64,000 nucleotides of DNA, from the NCBI RefSeq assembly GCF_026686735.1, contig NZ_CP113432.1:4763001-4827000 (forward strand). The letters are read 5' to 3'. Of this stretch, positions 1 to 10,612 are shown piece by piece; the stretch's first letter is position 1; each line of letters opens with the position of its first letter. A program made the translations under genes and the position numbers. This DNA is from Pseudomonas triclosanedens (GTDB taxonomy: Bacteria; Pseudomonadota; Gammaproteobacteria; Pseudomonadales; Pseudomonadaceae). Under the pieces are notes generated by a model. That model searched no databases. It was not told where the DNA came from and was given only the letters and a program-made list of their open reading frames with translations.

Positions 1-831
1 GAGTTTGTCGGTGACCCACTCGAAAGCGGTACGGCAGTAGTAGTCCAGGCCGCGAACCAGCTTCTGGTTGATTTCATAGCGCAGGCCGACCGCATCGAGG
101 CGAGCTTTCAGGCCCTCGAAGTGGGCGAGCGACTCTTCATCCAGGTAGTCGTGCAGGGTCGGCGCGCCGACCAGAAGGGCCTGGGTGCTTTCGACCTTGC
201 TGTCGAGAATGCGCAGCGGATTGGTGGTCATGCGACGCTGGCTGTCTTCATCGAGCTGATCGAAGCGATCCTGCAGGTAGGCGACCAGGTCGTCACGATA
301 ACGCGCGCGAGCTTCGCTGGAGCCCAGGGTATTGAGTTGCAGGGTCACTGCATCGGCCATGCCCAGCTTCTTCCACAGGCGCCAGGTAAGGATGATCAGC
401 TCGGCGTCGATGTCCGGGCCAGGCAGGTTGAAGACTTCCACGCCAATCTGATGGAACTGGCGATAGCGGCCCTTCTGCGGCTTCTCGTAGCGGAACATCG
501 GGCCGGTGTACCAGAGTTTTTGTACCTGGCCGCCGCCACTGAGGCCGTGTTCGAGCACGGCACGCACGCAACCTGCGGTCCCTTCGGGACGCATGGTCAG
601 GGATTCACCGTTGCGGTCGAGGAAGGTGTACATCTCCTTGTCGACTACGTCGGTGCCTTCACCGATACCGCGGGCGAAGAGTTCGGTGAACTCCAGGATC
701 GGCAGTCGAATTTCGTTGTAGCCGTAACCGTCCAGCAGGCCGGCGAAGGTACGCTCCAGATAGCGCCAGGCCGGGGTCTGCTCCGGCAGGATATCGTTCA
801 TGCCACGAATGGCTTGCAGGGACTTGCTCAC
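1..831 (-). CDS. hisS: histidyl-tRNA synthetase, N-terminal 277 codons (gene runs off the left edge)
   Basis: Class II aminoacyl-tRNA synthetase that charges tRNA-His in the cytoplasm. Only the N-terminal part is in the window; the frame stays open to base 1. The translation begins [17 protein letters not shown] and carries the histidine-binding and motif regions expected of HisRS, including [14 protein letters not shown] and the class II motif 2 stretch [19 protein letters not shown]. The start is GTG at 831; no ATG sits nearby, and the reading matches Pseudomonas HisRS N-termini from memory. It is the last visible gene of the rlmN-pilF-rodZ-ispG-hisS run, 18 bp after ispG, and is probably cotranscribed with it. 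Confidence 0.96.
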   Translation of the reverse strand, partial: MSKSLQAIRGMNDILPEQTPAWRYLERTFAGLLDGYGYNEIRLPILEFTELFARGIGEGTDVVDKEMYTFLDRNGESLTMRPEGTAGCVRAVLEHGLSGGGQVQKLWYTGPMFRYEKPQKGRYRQFHQIGVEVFNLPGPDIDAELIILTWRLWKKLGMADAVTLQLNTLGSSEARARYRDDLVAYLQDRFDQLDEDSQRRMTTNPLRILDSKVESTQALLVGAPTLHDYLDEESLAHFEGLKARLDAVGLRYEINQKLVRGLDYYCRTAFEWVTDKL

Positions 832-849
832 GTAGGGTCCTTGTTGCGA

Positions 850-1962
850 TCAGCCGCGCACGATCAGTGCTGCGTCGGCCTCGGCCTTCTCGGCCGCCTT
901 TTCGCGGATCAGCCGTTCCAGCTCATCCACCAGATTTTCGTTCTGCAGCTTCTGCGCAGGCTTGCCGTCGATGTAGATCAGGTTGCTCGGCGTACCGCCG
1001 GTCAAGCCGATATGCGCTTCCTTGGCCTCGCCTGGGCCGTTCACCACGCAACCGATCACGGCGACATCCAGCGGAACCAGCAGGTCTTCGAGGCGACCTT
1101 CAAGCTCGTTCATGGTTTTCACCACATCGAAGTTCTGCCGCGAGCAGCTCGGGCAGGCAATGAAGTTGATACCACGGGAGCGCAGGCGCAGCGACTTGAG
1201 GATATCGAAGCCGACTTTGATCTCTTCCACCGGATCGGCGGCCAGGGAAATGCGAATGGTGTCGCCGATACCTTCGGCGAGCAGCATGCCCAGGCCAACC
1301 GCGGACTTCACCGTCCCCGAACGCAACCCACCGGCTTCGGTGATGCCCAGGTGCAGGGGCTGTTCGATTTCCTTGGCCAGCAGGCGGTAGGCAGCCACGG
1401 CCATGAAGACATCGGAAGCCTTCACGCTGACCTTGAAGTTCTGGAAGTCCAGCTTGTCGAGGTAGTCGACATGGCGCATGGCCGATTCCAGCAGGGCCTC
1501 GGGAGTCGGCTCGCCGTATTTCTTCTGCAGATCCTTCTCCAGCGAGCCGGCGTTGACGCCGATGCGGATCGGGATATTGCGCTCGCGGGCGGCGTCCACC
1601 ACGGCTTTCACGCGGTCTTCGCGCCCGATATTGCCAGGGTTGATGCGCAGGCAATCAACGCCCAGCTCGGCTACGCGCAGAGCAATCTTGTAGTCGAAGT
1701 GAATATCCGCCACCAGCGGGACATTCACCTGCCGCTTGATCCTGCCGAATGCCTCGGCGGCGTCCATATCCGGCACGGAGACGCGCACAATGTCGGCGCC
1801 AGCCTCCTCGAGACGGCGGATCTGGGCGACAGTGGCGGCAACGTCCAGGGTATCGGTGTTGGTCATGCTCTGCACGGCGATGGGGGCATCCCCACCCACC
1901 GGCACATTGCCCACCCAGATCTTGCGGGATAGGCGACGTTTGATCGGAGACTCGCAATGCAT
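850..1962 (-). CDS. ispG: 4-hydroxy-3-methylbut-2-enyl diphosphate synthase (flavodoxin-dependent), IspG/GcpE
   Basis: Penultimate enzyme of the MEP isoprenoid pathway, converting MEcPP to HMBPP with a [4Fe-4S] cluster. The family start motif [20 protein letters not shown] is clear, and the cluster cysteines appear as CPSCSR and as GCVVNGPGE near the C-terminus. Length (370 aa) is normal. The start is uncertain: a GTG at 1974 would overlap rodZ by 11 bp, whereas ATG 1962 lies one base after the rodZ stop and has a GGTGG-like ribosome site 8-9 bp upstream, so ATG 1962 is preferred. Translation is probably coupled to rodZ. Confidence 0.96.
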   Translation of the reverse strand: MHCESPIKRRLSRKIWVGNVPVGGDAPIAVQSMTNTDTLDVAATVAQIRRLEEAGADIVRVSVPDMDAAEAFGRIKRQVNVPLVADIHFDYKIALRVAELGVDCLRINPGNIGREDRVKAVVDAARERNIPIRIGVNAGSLEKDLQKKYGEPTPEALLESAMRHVDYLDKLDFQNFKVSVKASDVFMAVAAYRLLAKEIEQPLHLGITEAGGLRSGTVKSAVGLGMLLAEGIGDTIRISLAADPVEEIKVGFDILKSLRLRSRGINFIACPSCSRQNFDVVKTMNELEGRLEDLLVPLDVAVIGCVVNGPGEAKEAHIGLTGGTPSNLIYIDGKPAQKLQNENLVDELERLIREKAAEKAEADAALIVRG

Positions 1963-1963
1963 C

Positions 1964-2980
1964 TTACTGTCCACCCAACTTCAGGCGTGCGGTTTCGCCC
2001 CGGGACGGGGTCACATCGACCGGCTGGCCGTTATAGCTGACCTGAACGCCACGGGCGAAGCCCAGGCGCAGCTCCATCGGCACCTTGCCGGCCAGCTCCA
2101 GGGAATCACCCTTGCGCTTGAGCGCGCTGAACAGGACCTTGCCATCGGCATCGGTGAGCTGGGTCCAGCAGTCCTGAGTGAATTGAACCTTGACCACACC
2201 CTGACCGGCCGCGGCGACAACCGGAGCTGCAGGGGTGGACTCGGCTGGAACTGCCGGGGTAGCAGGAGCCACGGTCGCCTGCGGAGGAACCGCTGCGACC
2301 GGTGCGGCCGGAGCGGGAACGGCCGGCGCGGCGGCGGAGGCCGGTACACCAGGCGAAGCCGATGCGGCAGGCGGTGCGGCCTCGACCGGAGCCTCGGCAA
2401 CCGCGTCGTCGCTCAACGGCTCGGCAGGGGCAGCCGGGGTATTGGCCTGATCCTCGGCGACAGCCTGGTCTTCAGGCTCGTCAAGGGTATGAATTTCGGT
2501 GGTGCCGTCAGCGCTCTCTACCTCGACATGCTCCATGCTGAGATTGCCGCTTTCCTGCGGTCGGGCCGAGCGTTCCTGCCACCAGAAGTAACCGAAGGCG
2601 ATCAGCAGCGCGAGCAACACCAGGCTGAACAGGCGCAGCAGGTTGCGCGACAGGCGCACCGGCTCGACTACGCGACCAAGGCTCTGCACGTTGCTGCCGG
2701 TTGCATCGGTGCCGGTGTACTGGTCGAAGGCGGTGACCATCTGGGCCTGATCCATGCCCAACAGCTTGGCGTAGGCGCGGATGTAGCCGCGCGCAAAGGT
2801 GTGGCCCGGCAACTGCTCGAACGAACCCTGCTCCAACTGGCGCAGGGCGTTTTCCGTCAGATTCAGTTGCCCCGCGACCTGCGCGGTGCTCCAGCCCTTG
2901 CTCTCGCGTGCCTGACGCAGTGTCTCGCCAGGGTTGGCGCGGGTCGTGCCGATGACATCGGACTGCGACGTGTTCATCAT
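1964..2980 (-). CDS. rodZ: cytoskeletal protein RodZ
   Basis: Bitopic inner-membrane protein linking MreB to the elongation machinery and so setting rod shape. Residues about 20-85 form the HTH_25 domain ([35 protein letters not shown]). A transmembrane helix spans about 115-134 ([18 protein letters not shown]). A long Ala/Pro-rich periplasmic linker follows (about 165-260), then a C-terminal DUF4115-type beta domain ([21 protein letters not shown]). It overlaps the pilF stop by 4 bp (ATGA), indicating translational coupling. Assignment is secure on domain order and on its place between pilF and ispG. Confidence 0.95.
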   Translation of the reverse strand: MMNTSQSDVIGTTRANPGETLRQARESKGWSTAQVAGQLNLTENALRQLEQGSFEQLPGHTFARGYIRAYAKLLGMDQAQMVTAFDQYTGTDATGSNVQSLGRVVEPVRLSRNLLRLFSLVLLALLIAFGYFWWQERSARPQESGNLSMEHVEVESADGTTEIHTLDEPEDQAVAEDQANTPAAPAEPLSDDAVAEAPVEAAPPAASASPGVPASAAAPAVPAPAAPVAAVPPQATVAPATPAVPAESTPAAPVVAAAGQGVVKVQFTQDCWTQLTDADGKVLFSALKRKGDSLELAGKVPMELRLGFARGVQVSYNGQPVDVTPSRGETARLKLGGQ

Positions 2981-3735
2981 TTTTCCGCCTGGTATGCCTG
3001 GTATTCAGGAGAAGCGGGATACAGGCGCTTGAGTTGCAGCCCGAAGCTGGCGGCGGTATCCCGGTCATCGAAAATCTTTGCCAGTCGAATCCCCAGCAAG
3101 AGGCTGCGCGCGGTCTGCGGCCCGATCTTGAGGTACTCGCCGTAGTAGGCGCGCGCCGGTACGTATTCGCGATCCTGATAGCTCAGGTCGGCCATCTCGA
3201 TCAGCGCACCGGGCTGGTTGCGATTCAGGCGAATGGCCTTTTCAAAGAACTGCTTGGCCTGCGCGCGATCCTTCAGTTGCAGACTGACCAGGCCAAGGTT
3301 CTCGAAGATACGCGACCTCTCGGAGTAGAGGCCGTCTTCGGTGGCCTTCATGTAGGTATCGTAGGCTTCCTTGTAGCGTTTCTGCTCGAACAGGAAACTA
3401 CCGTAGTTATTGAGAATGCGGGCGTCGCCGGAACGCGAGGACAATGCCTTGCGGAACTCGCTCTCGGCGAGCTTGGGCTCCATCTCGGTCTGGTAGACCA
3501 CAGCCAGAGCGGCATGGGCGTCAGCGCTGGACGAGTCGATTTCCAGCGCCTGGCGCAGCGGCACCTTGGCCTGCTCGGTATTGCCCATCTGCAGGTAACC
3601 GATACCGAGCTGGATATAGGCGTCGCGCGCCTCGTTCCGGCCCTTGTCGGTTTTCATGGGATCCTGTTTGCCAGTCGTCACGCAACCCGTCAGCACGGTT
3701 GCCAACAGTAAGAACAGCGCGGCGCGCAGGGTCAT
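2977..3735 (-). CDS. pilF: type IV pilus pilotin lipoprotein PilF (PilW)
   Basis: Outer-membrane pilotin needed for assembly of the PilQ secretin multimer and type IV pilus biogenesis. The N-terminus is a lipoprotein signal with lipobox LTGC, the acylated Cys being residue 18. The rest is a run of TPR helices (AYIQLGIGYLQMGNTEQA; NNYGSFLFEQKRYKEAYD). At 252 aa it matches the family. A strong GGAGG site lies 6 bp before ATG 3735. It lies between rlmN and rodZ, the usual gammaproteobacterial arrangement. Confidence 0.95.
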   Translation of the reverse strand: MTLRAALFLLLATVLTGCVTTGKQDPMKTDKGRNEARDAYIQLGIGYLQMGNTEQAKVPLRQALEIDSSSADAHAALAVVYQTEMEPKLAESEFRKALSSRSGDARILNNYGSFLFEQKRYKEAYDTYMKATEDGLYSERSRIFENLGLVSLQLKDRAQAKQFFEKAIRLNRNQPGALIEMADLSYQDREYVPARAYYGEYLKIGPQTARSLLLGIRLAKIFDDRDTAASFGLQLKRLYPASPEYQAYQAEK

Positions 3736-3750
3736 AGGAATCCTCCCGGG

Positions 3751-4899
3751 TCAGTTTCGGTTGGCAGCGCTGGTCGCAGGCTCGGCCTCGGTGGCCAACT
3801 GTCGAACGGCGATATAGCGCTCGCTGCGGCGGGTGCGGTCCATCACCTGCCCCACCAGTTGTCCACAGGCGGCGTCGATATCGTCGCCGCGAGTGGTGCG
3901 TACGGTCACGTTGAAACCGCCCTTGTGCAACATGTCCTGGAAACGGCGAATGGCATTGTTGCTCGGCCGCTCGTAACCAGAGTGCGGGAACGGATTAAAC
4001 GGAATGAGGTTGATCTTGCAAGGAAAATCCTTGAGCAACGCGATCAACTGCTCGGCGTGCTCGGGCTGGTCGTTGACGTTGGCAAGCAACGTGTATTCGA
4101 CGGTCAGCACGCGCTCCTTGCCCAGGCGCGTGATGTAGCGATAGCAGGAGTCGAGCAGCATCTCCAGCGGGTACTTCTTGTTGATCGGCACCAGCTTGTT
4201 ACGCAACTCGTCGTTCGGTGCGTGCAGCGACAGGGCCAGGGACACGTCGGTCACTTCGGCAAGCTTGTCGATCATCGGCACTACGCCAGAGGTGGACAGG
4301 GTCACCTTGCGCTTGGAAATGCCGTAGCCAAGATCCTCCATCATGATGCTCATGGCTGTCACGACGTTGTCGAAGTTCAGCAGCGGCTCACCCATGCCCA
4401 TCATCACCACGTTGGTGATGGCACGGTCGATCTTGCCTGGAACGGTTCCGAACGACTGGTTGGCGATCCACACCTGGCCGATGATCTCGGCGGAGGTCAG
4501 GTCGCTGTTGAAGCCTTGCTTACCAGTGGAGCAGAAGCTGCAGTCCAACGCGCAACCGGCCTGGGACGATACGCACAGAGTGCCGCGACCGCCCTGCGGG
4601 ATATACACGGTCTCGACGCAACTGCCCGAGGCCACGCGTACCACCCACTTGCGGGTACCGTCAGAGGAAATGTCCTGGCTGACGATCTCCGGAGGGCGAA
4701 TTTCGGCAACGGCCTTGAGCTTTTCGCGCAAGGCCTTGCCGACGTTCGTCATGGCGTCGAAATCGACGGCGCCAAAGTGGTGAATCCATTGCATCACCTG
4801 GCCGGCGCGGAAGCGCTTTTCACCGATGGACTCGAAGAATTCCTCGAGCTGGGGTTTGGTCATGCCCAGCAGGTTGGCCTTTACAGCGGTATCAGTCAT
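3751..4899 (-). CDS. rlmN: dual-specificity 23S rRNA/tRNA adenine-C2 methyltransferase RlmN
   Basis: Radical-SAM enzyme that methylates C2 of A2503 in 23S rRNA and A37 in some tRNAs. The radical-SAM triad is CALDCSFC, and the second catalytic cysteine is in [10 protein letters not shown] near the C-terminus. GMGEPLLN and the SLHAPND segment are family hallmarks. A GTG 18 bp further upstream is also in frame, but ATG 4899 has GAGG about 7-8 bp before it, so the protein is taken as 382 aa. It is 15 bp from pilF and 27 bp from ndk, consistent with one operon. Confidence 0.96.
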   Translation of the reverse strand: MTDTAVKANLLGMTKPQLEEFFESIGEKRFRAGQVMQWIHHFGAVDFDAMTNVGKALREKLKAVAEIRPPEIVSQDISSDGTRKWVVRVASGSCVETVYIPQGGRGTLCVSSQAGCALDCSFCSTGKQGFNSDLTSAEIIGQVWIANQSFGTVPGKIDRAITNVVMMGMGEPLLNFDNVVTAMSIMMEDLGYGISKRKVTLSTSGVVPMIDKLAEVTDVSLALSLHAPNDELRNKLVPINKKYPLEMLLDSCYRYITRLGKERVLTVEYTLLANVNDQPEHAEQLIALLKDFPCKINLIPFNPFPHSGYERPSNNAIRRFQDMLHKGGFNVTVRTTRGDDIDAACGQLVGQVMDRTRRSERYIAVRQLATEAEPATSAANRN

Positions 4900-4926
4900 G
4901 GATTCACCCTCGCACACTCGCCTTAA

Positions 4927-5358
4927 TCAGCGGATGCGCTCGCACACCTCGGTGCTGGAGAAGAAGTAAGCGATTTCGCGAGCAGCGGAAGCTTCCGAGT
5001 CGGAACCGTGTACGGCGTTCTCGTCGATGGAGACGGCGAAGTCGGCACGGATGGTGCCGGCGTCGGCTTTCTTCGGGTCGGTGGCGCCCATCAGCTCACG
5101 GTTGCGCAGAATGGCGTCTTCGCCTTCCAGAACCTGGACGACGACCGGACCGGAAGTCATGAAGGCAACCAGATCCTTGAAGAAGGGACGCTCTTTGTGC
5201 TCGGCGTAGAAACCACCGGCTTCGCGCTCGGACAGTTGGACCATCTTGGAAGCTACGACGCGCAGACCGGCTTTTTCGAAGCGGGTCAGGATTTCGCCGA
5301 TGACGTTCTTGGCAACAGCGTCGGGCTTGATGATGGAGAAGGTACGTTGCAGGGCCAT
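4927..5358 (-). CDS. ndk: nucleoside diphosphate kinase
   Basis: Transfers the gamma-phosphate among nucleoside di- and triphosphates by a phosphohistidine intermediate. The 143-residue translation begins [18 protein letters not shown] and contains the active-site signature ENAVHGSDS with the catalytic His. An upstream in-frame start would add 12 residues, but a GGAG site lies just before ATG 5358 and this start matches the family. It probably heads the ndk-rlmN-pilF-rodZ-ispG-hisS unit, since a terminator-like hairpin separates it from iscX. Confidence 0.96.
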   Translation of the reverse strand: MALQRTFSIIKPDAVAKNVIGEILTRFEKAGLRVVASKMVQLSEREAGGFYAEHKERPFFKDLVAFMTSGPVVVQVLEGEDAILRNRELMGATDPKKADAGTIRADFAVSIDENAVHGSDSEASAAREIAYFFSSTEVCERIR

Positions 5359-5547
5359 GGAAATAACTCCGGAAAGCAAGGTTGGTAAAGCCAAGAAGCC
5401 CCTGACAAGGCCAGGAGCTCCCGAGATTCAAGGGGTTGCCGCAAGCGACGTGCGAAGACACGGCGGGCGCGGGGCCGGCCCCAACTGCGGCAGGACCGGC
5501 GGCTCTGGAAATCCCGCGGGATTTTTTCAGAGCTCACCTAAAGATAA

Positions 5548-5570
5548 AACCCGCGAATTATACGCGGGTT
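5548..5570 (-). terminator. isc operon terminator-like hairpin whose loop contains a consensus -10 for ndk
   Basis: On the minus strand an 8-bp perfect stem (AACCCGCG/CGCGGGTT) with a 7-base loop is followed by TTTTATC. It lies 38 bp past the iscX stop, as expected for the end of the isc operon. The loop reads TATAATT, so it also holds a perfect sigma70 -10 hexamer (5557-5562) facing ndk; no good -35 was seen at 17 bp. A separate 16-bp perfect palindrome lies at 5509-5524 in the ndk leader, with unassigned function. The remainder of 5359-5608 shows no gene. Confidence 0.6.
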
Positions 5571-5608
5571 CAGGACAAATGGGTACGCGGCTCACTCGAG
5601 CCGCACCT

Positions 5609-5809
5609 TCAGTCCGCCTCTTCGATCCAGGCCGCCTGAATGGCCTCCAGGACCTTCTCGCCGCCGCGCGAAGGATCGTCGCTGAACTCCGGCAAAGCCA
5701 GCACCCAGCGGTGCAGATCGACGAAATTCACGTAGCGCGGATCGACATCCGGCTTGGATTCGGCCAGTTGGATGGCGATTTCGAGCACATCAACCCATTT
5801 CAGACTCAT
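5609..5809 (-). CDS. iscX: Fe-S assembly protein IscX
   Basis: Small acidic protein (66 aa) that binds IscS and modulates iron-sulfur cluster assembly. The translation MSLKWVDVLEIAIQLAESK, with the DPRYVNFVDLHRWVLALPEF stretch, is characteristic. A longer open frame exists upstream, but it overlaps fdx and only this ATG matches the family length. It is the last gene of the isc cluster, 14 bp after fdx. Confidence 0.95.
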   Translation of the reverse strand: MSLKWVDVLEIAIQLAESKPDVDPRYVNFVDLHRWVLALPEFSDDPSRGGEKVLEAIQAAWIEEAD

Positions 5810-5823
5810 CGCTGACGCTCCGC

Positions 5824-6162
5824 TCAGTGACCTTCGGACACCTGGTTGATGGTGTACTTCGGAATCTCCACCACCAGATCCTTGTCGCCGACCACCGCCT
5901 GGCAAGACAGGCGCGAATCCGGCTCCAGCCCCCAGGCCTTGTCCAGCATGTCGTCTTCCAGCTCGTCGGAAGGCTCCATGGAGCTGAAGCCTTCACGCAC
6001 GATCACATGGCAGGTGGTGCAGGCACAGGACATCTCGCAGGCGTGCTCGATCTCGATGCCGTTGCGCAGCGCAGCCTTGATGATGGTTTCGCCCGGCTGG
6101 GCCTCGATCACCGCACCCTCAGGGCAATGTTCGGCGTTCGGCAGAAATACAATCTGCGGCAT
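5824..6162 (-). CDS. fdx: ISC-type [2Fe-2S] ferredoxin
   Basis: Adrenodoxin-type ferredoxin that supplies electrons to the ISC assembly machinery. The four cluster ligands are visible as CEMSCACTTC (Cys 42, 48 and 51; an extra Cys lies within the motif) and as SRLSCQA (about Cys 87). The 112-aa length is typical. It is 6 bp downstream of hscA and 14 bp upstream of iscX, in the standard isc order. Confidence 0.96.
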   Translation of the reverse strand: MPQIVFLPNAEHCPEGAVIEAQPGETIIKAALRNGIEIEHACEMSCACTTCHVIVREGFSSMEPSDELEDDMLDKAWGLEPDSRLSCQAVVGDKDLVVEIPKYTINQVSEGH

Positions 6163-6168
6163 CTTGGT

Positions 6169-8028
6169 TCATTCCTCGATTTCGTTGAGCCGGCGACCGG
6201 CCAATGCGGCTTTTACGGTGGCGTCCATACGGCGCGCGGCAAAAGCGTCGGTCAACTGGGACAGGCGCTTGACCTGCTGCTCGATAGCCACGGTGTCGGT
6301 ACCGACAGCCAGCTCGCGGAGGGCCTCCATGCCAGCATCGATGACCGCGCGCTCGTCGGCATCCAGCAGGCGCTCGCCGTCGACGTCCAGGGCCGACTGC
6401 ACAGCCTCCAGCAGGCGCTGCGCCTCGACCTGCTGCTCGCGCAGGGCGCGGGCTGCCATATCGTCACTGGCATACTGGAAGGAGTCCTGCAGCATACGGG
6501 CGATTTCGCCATCGGTCAGGCCATAGGACGGCTTGACCTGAATGCTGGCCTCGACGCCTGACGACAGTTCGCGGGCAGAAACTCCCAGCAGGCCATCGGC
6601 ATCGACCTGGAAACTCACCCGGATCTTCGCCGCACCCGCCACCATCGGCGGGATACCGCGCAATTCGAAGCGCGCCAGGGAGCGGCAATCCTTGACCAGC
6701 TCACGCTCACCCTGCAGCACATGGATCATCATGGCCGTCTGGCCATCCTTGTAGGTAGTGAACTCCTGGGCGCGAGCCACCGGAATGGTGGTGTTGCGCG
6801 GAATCACCTTCTCCATCAGCCCACCCATAGTTTCCAGGCCAAGCGACAGAGGAATCACGTCCAGCAGCAGCAGCTCTTCGCCGCGCTTGTTGCCGGCAAG
6901 CGCATCGGCCTGGATGGCCGCACCGATGGCGACCACCTGGTCCGGATCGATATCGGTCAACGGCTCGCGTCCGAACAACTCACCCACCAGCTCACGCACG
7001 CGTGGGACACGGGTGGACCCGCCAACCATGACTACGGCACTGACTTCCTCCAGCTCCACGCCGGAGTCGCGCACGGCACGGCGGCAAGCCTTGAGACTGC
7101 GCTGGATCAGCGGATCGATCAGCGATTCCAGTTGCGCACGAGTAAGCTCACCGGACCAGCCTTGGTAGCCCACGAGCACGCTCGCGCTGTCGGTCAACGC
7201 CTCCTTGGCTGCGCATGCAGCTTGCAGGAGGCTGCGCTGGGCGCCGGGATCGAGGTCAGCCGAGAGACCGGCCTGCTCGATGATCCAGCCAGCGATGGCA
7301 TGATCGAAATCATCCCCCCCCAGGGCGGTGTCGCCGCCTGTAGCCAGCACCTCGAAGACACCGCGGGTCAGGCGCAGGATGGAGATATCGAAAGTACCGC
7401 CACCCAGGTCATAAATCGCGACGACGCCTTCGGCGTTCTTGTCCAGCCCGTAGGCGACCGCCGCGGCAGTAGGTTCGTTGAGCAGGCGCAGTACATGCAG
7501 GCCTGCCAGACGCGCAGCGTCCTTGGTAGCCTGGCGCTGGGCATCGTCGAAATACGCGGGAACGGTAATCACCGCACCGACCAGCTCACCGCCGAGGGTG
7601 GATTCGGCACGCTGGCGCAGCGCTCGCAGGATTTCCGCCGAGACTTCCACGGGGCTCTTGGCGCCCTGGACGGTCTCGATGAAGGGCATGTGCGACTCGC
7701 CCTGAATGAAGCGATACGGCAGTTGGCCGCCAAGCTGCTTCACATCTTCCAGGCCACGCCCCATCAGGCGCTTGACCGAGATGATGGAATTCAATGGATC
7801 CTGGGAGGCATTGGCACGAACACTCTCCCCTACCTCGGTGCGATCAGCGAGATAACGCACCGCCGACGGCAGAATCACTTCGCCATGTTCATCGGGCAGC
7901 GGCGCGGTGATGCCGCTGCGCACAGCGGCAACCAGGGAATTGGTGGTGCCCAGGTCGATCCCCACGGCCAGGCGACGCTGGTGTGGCTGGGGAGTCTGGC
8001 CGGGCTCGGCGATCTGCAATAGGGCCAT
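6169..8028 (-). CDS. hscA: Hsp70-class chaperone HscA
   Basis: Specialised DnaK homologue that, with HscB, helps transfer nascent clusters from IscU by recognising its LPPVK motif. The N-terminal ATPase has [30 protein letters not shown] and [12 protein letters not shown]; the substrate-binding domain follows, for 619 aa in total. It lacks the extended C-terminal tail of DnaK, as HscA does. It lies between hscB and fdx within the isc cluster. Confidence 0.97.
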   Translation of the reverse strand: MALLQIAEPGQTPQPHQRRLAVGIDLGTTNSLVAAVRSGITAPLPDEHGEVILPSAVRYLADRTEVGESVRANASQDPLNSIISVKRLMGRGLEDVKQLGGQLPYRFIQGESHMPFIETVQGAKSPVEVSAEILRALRQRAESTLGGELVGAVITVPAYFDDAQRQATKDAARLAGLHVLRLLNEPTAAAVAYGLDKNAEGVVAIYDLGGGTFDISILRLTRGVFEVLATGGDTALGGDDFDHAIAGWIIEQAGLSADLDPGAQRSLLQAACAAKEALTDSASVLVGYQGWSGELTRAQLESLIDPLIQRSLKACRRAVRDSGVELEEVSAVVMVGGSTRVPRVRELVGELFGREPLTDIDPDQVVAIGAAIQADALAGNKRGEELLLLDVIPLSLGLETMGGLMEKVIPRNTTIPVARAQEFTTYKDGQTAMMIHVLQGERELVKDCRSLARFELRGIPPMVAGAAKIRVSFQVDADGLLGVSARELSSGVEASIQVKPSYGLTDGEIARMLQDSFQYASDDMAARALREQQVEAQRLLEAVQSALDVDGERLLDADERAVIDAGMEALRELAVGTDTVAIEQQVKRLSQLTDAFAARRMDATVKAALAGRRLNEIEE

Positions 8029-8073
8029 GCGGTTTCTAATCAGGCTATCGGGCGCGGCCTGGGGCCACGCGAA

Positions 8074-8595
8074 TTAATCGTCGAGTCGCTCTTCCAACTG
8101 GCGCACTTCCTGCGCCAGCTTGTCGAGGAACTGCATGCGGCGCACCAGGCGCTCCGCCAGATCGCGACGGGAAGCATCGTCCCAGATGTCGGCAAAATCC
8201 GTTTCCAACTGCTGCTGGGCCGATTTCAACTGTCGCTTGAACTGCGCAACGCCATCCAGATCAGCGCTGTCCTGCAGGTCTTCCAGATCCTCGCGCAACT
8301 GCATCTGCTGCAGAAGGAACTCAGGATCCTGCACCGTCGCCTCCAGCGGCAGCGCATTGCCACGCAGAGCCAGCAGGTACAACGCACGGCGCGGAGCGCT
8401 TTTCAGCGTCTGGTAGGCATCGTTGAGCTCGGCGGCTTTGGCCTGCGCCAGCCGCTGCTCGCGCTCGGAAGCATCGGCGAAACGATCCGGGTGCACGCTG
8501 CGCACCAGCTCGCGATAGCGGCTGCCAAGCGCTTCCAGATCGATTCGGAAGCCCGGCTGCAGGTCGAACAGCGCGAAGTGACAGGGACTACCCAC
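8074..8595 (-). CDS. hscB: co-chaperone HscB (J-domain protein)
   Basis: J-domain partner of HscA that binds IscU. The HPD signature is in [14 protein letters not shown], followed by the three-helix C-terminal IscU-binding domain rich in Gln/Glu ([18 protein letters not shown]). The start chosen is GTG 8595 ([14 protein letters not shown]) with GAGG about 9 bp upstream, because homologues begin at this Pro-Cys-His-Phe stretch; a longer frame to 8634 would run into iscA. Product 173 aa. Confidence 0.95.
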   Translation of the reverse strand: MGSPCHFALFDLQPGFRIDLEALGSRYRELVRSVHPDRFADASEREQRLAQAKAAELNDAYQTLKSAPRRALYLLALRGNALPLEATVQDPEFLLQQMQLREDLEDLQDSADLDGVAQFKRQLKSAQQQLETDFADIWDDASRRDLAERLVRRMQFLDKLAQEVRQLEERLDD

Positions 8596-8603
8596 ACCCG
8601 ACC

Positions 8604-8927
8604 TCAGACGTTGAAGCTTTCGCCGCAGCCACACTCACCGCGCACGTTCGGGTTGTTGAACTTGAAGCCCTCGTTGAGGCCTTCCTTGGCGAAGTCCAAC
8701 TCGGTACCGTCGAGGTAGACCAGGCTCTTCGGGTCGATGATAACCTTCACGCCGTGGCTCTCGAACACCCGATCCTCGGCCGCCAGCTCATCGACGAACT
8801 CCAGCACGTAGGCCAGCCCGGAACACCCGGTGGTGCGCACGCCAAGACGAATACCCTCGCCCTTGCCGCGCCCCTCGAGGGAGCGGCGAACATGGTTGGC
8901 GGCGGCTTCGGTCATGCTGATGGCCAT
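8604..8927 (-). CDS. iscA: iron-sulfur assembly A-type carrier IscA
   Basis: A-type cluster carrier or iron donor of the ISC pathway. The three conserved cysteines are present (TTGCSGLAY, Cys 35; GECGCGESF, Cys 99 and 101). The 107-aa length is exact for the family. It lies between iscU (28 bp) and hscB (8 bp). Confidence 0.96.
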   Translation of the reverse strand: MAISMTEAAANHVRRSLEGRGKGEGIRLGVRTTGCSGLAYVLEFVDELAAEDRVFESHGVKVIIDPKSLVYLDGTELDFAKEGLNEGFKFNNPNVRGECGCGESFNV

Positions 8928-8955
8928 GGGAACTCCTTACTCAACGAATCGCAGA

Positions 8956-9342
8956 TCAGAGAAGACCTTTCTTCTGCTTGTAGTCGCGCACGGCCGCCTT
9001 GATGGCATCCTCGGCGAGTACCGAGCAGTGGATCTTCACCGGCGGCAGGGCCAGTTCCTCTGCGATGGTGGTATTCTTGATCGATTCGGCCTCATCCAGG
9101 GTCTTGCCTTTCATCCACTCGGTGGCAAGGGAGCTGGAGGCAATGGCCGAACCACAGCCGTAGGTCTTGAACTTTGCGTCTTCGATCACGCCCTGTTCAT
9201 TGACCTTGATCTGCAAACGCATAACGTCGCCGCATGCCGGTGCACCGACCATACCGGTACCGACGTCCGGATCTTCAGCATCGAGCTTGCCGACGTTGCG
9301 CGGGTTTTCGTAGTGGTCGATGACCTTGTCACTGTATGCCAT
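8956..9342 (-). CDS. iscU: Fe-S cluster scaffold IscU
   Basis: Scaffold on which [2Fe-2S] clusters are built. Conserved ligands Cys37 (APACGDV), Cys63 (YGCGSAIASS) and Cys106 (KIHCSVLAEDA) are present, as is the HscA recognition motif LPPVK just before the last Cys. At 128 aa it is full length. It lies between iscS and iscA in the isc operon. Confidence 0.97.
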   Translation of the reverse strand: MAYSDKVIDHYENPRNVGKLDAEDPDVGTGMVGAPACGDVMRLQIKVNEQGVIEDAKFKTYGCGSAIASSSLATEWMKGKTLDEAESIKNTTIAEELALPPVKIHCSVLAEDAIKAAVRDYKQKKGLL

Positions 9343-9369
9343 GGCTAATCCTCACTTCTACGGGGCGGG

Positions 9370-10584
9370 TCAGTGGGCCTGCCATTCGACCTTGGACAGG
9401 TCGACACCCTCTTTGAACATATCCCACAGCGGCGAGAGCTCGCGCAGCTTGGAAACGGCTTCCACCGCCTGCTTGGCGGCGTAGTCGACCTCTTCCTCAG
9501 TAGTGAAGCGGCCGAAGGTGAAACGTATGGAGCTGTGCGCCAGTTCGTCGTTGCGGCCAAGGGCACGCAGGACGTAGGACGGCTCGAGGGAAGCAGAGGT
9601 ACACGCTGAGCCCGAGGAGACCGCGAGGTCTTTCAGGGCCATGATCAGCGACTCGCCTTCGACGTAGTTGAAGCTGACGTTCAGGTTATGCGGCACGCGC
9701 TGGGTCAGGCTGCCGTTGATGTACAGCTCTTCCAGACCTTCCAGCTGCGCGTAGAAACGGTCACGCAGGGCGCGGATGCGCTCGTTTTCCTGGTGCATTT
9801 CTTCCTTCGCAATGCGGAAGGCTTCGCCCATGCCGACGATCTGGTGAGTGGCCAGGGTACCGGAACGCATGCCACGCTCGTGGCCGCCGCCGTGGGTCTG
9901 GGCTTCCAGGCGCACGCGCGGCTTGCGGCGCACGTAGAGGGCGCCAATACCCTTCGGGCCATAGGTCTTGTGCGCAGAGAACGACATGAGATCGACCTTG
10001 AGTTTCTCCAGGTCGATATCCACCTTGCCGGTGGACTGGGCGGCGTCCACATGGAACAGCACACCACGGGAGCGAGTCAATTCACCGATGGCAGCGATAT
10101 CGTTGATGGTGCCGATTTCGTTGTTCACGTGCATGATCGACACCAGAATGGTGTCCTCACGCAGAGCCGCTTCGACCTGGGCCGGAGTGATCAGACCATC
10201 TTCGGTCGGATCGAGGTAGGTCACTTCGAAACCTTCACGCTCGAGCTGGCGAGTGGTATCCAGCACGGCCTTATGCTCGATCTTCGAGGTGACGATGTGC
10301 TTGCCCTTGCCGGCATAGAAGTGCGCAACCCCCTTGATCGCCAGGTTATCTGACTCGGTGGCGCCGGAAGTCCAGACAATCTCGCGGGGATCGGCATTGA
10401 CCAGCTCGGCGACCTGGCGACGGGCGTTCTCGACAGCCTCCTCGGCCTTCCAGCCGAAGACGTGCGAGCGCGAGGCCGGGTTGCCGAAGTTGCCGTCCAC
10501 CAGCAGGCAGTCAGCCATTTTCTGAGCGACACGCGGATCAACCGGGGTCGTGGCGGAATAGTCGAGGTAAATCGGCAATTTCAT
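9370..10584 (-). CDS. iscS: cysteine desulfurase IscS
   Basis: PLP-dependent desulfurase supplying persulfide sulfur for clusters and tRNA thiolation. The PLP lysine is in [14 protein letters not shown], and the mobile catalytic-cysteine loop reads [14 protein letters not shown]. The frame is open further upstream into iscR, but homologues and the 404-aa length place the start at ATG 10584 ([19 protein letters not shown]). It is 28 bp after iscR. Confidence 0.97.
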   Translation of the reverse strand: MKLPIYLDYSATTPVDPRVAQKMADCLLVDGNFGNPASRSHVFGWKAEEAVENARRQVAELVNADPREIVWTSGATESDNLAIKGVAHFYAGKGKHIVTSKIEHKAVLDTTRQLEREGFEVTYLDPTEDGLITPAQVEAALREDTILVSIMHVNNEIGTINDIAAIGELTRSRGVLFHVDAAQSTGKVDIDLEKLKVDLMSFSAHKTYGPKGIGALYVRRKPRVRLEAQTHGGGHERGMRSGTLATHQIVGMGEAFRIAKEEMHQENERIRALRDRFYAQLEGLEELYINGSLTQRVPHNLNVSFNYVEGESLIMALKDLAVSSGSACTSASLEPSYVLRALGRNDELAHSSIRFTFGRFTTEEEVDYAAKQAVEAVSKLRELSPLWDMFKEGVDLSKVEWQAH

Positions 10585-10612
10585 CAGGTAACTCCTACAG
10601 GCGGGCGTTCGC

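Noticed and set aside
850..1974. GTG 1974 as the ispG start.
   Set aside because: It would overlap rodZ and has no ribosome site. ATG 1962 fits better, though the choice is not certain.
5509..5524. 16-bp perfect palindrome followed by T-run in the plus direction, as a terminator.
   Set aside because: No plus-strand gene ends nearby. It lies in the ndk leader, so it is noted in the hairpin entry but not called as a terminator.
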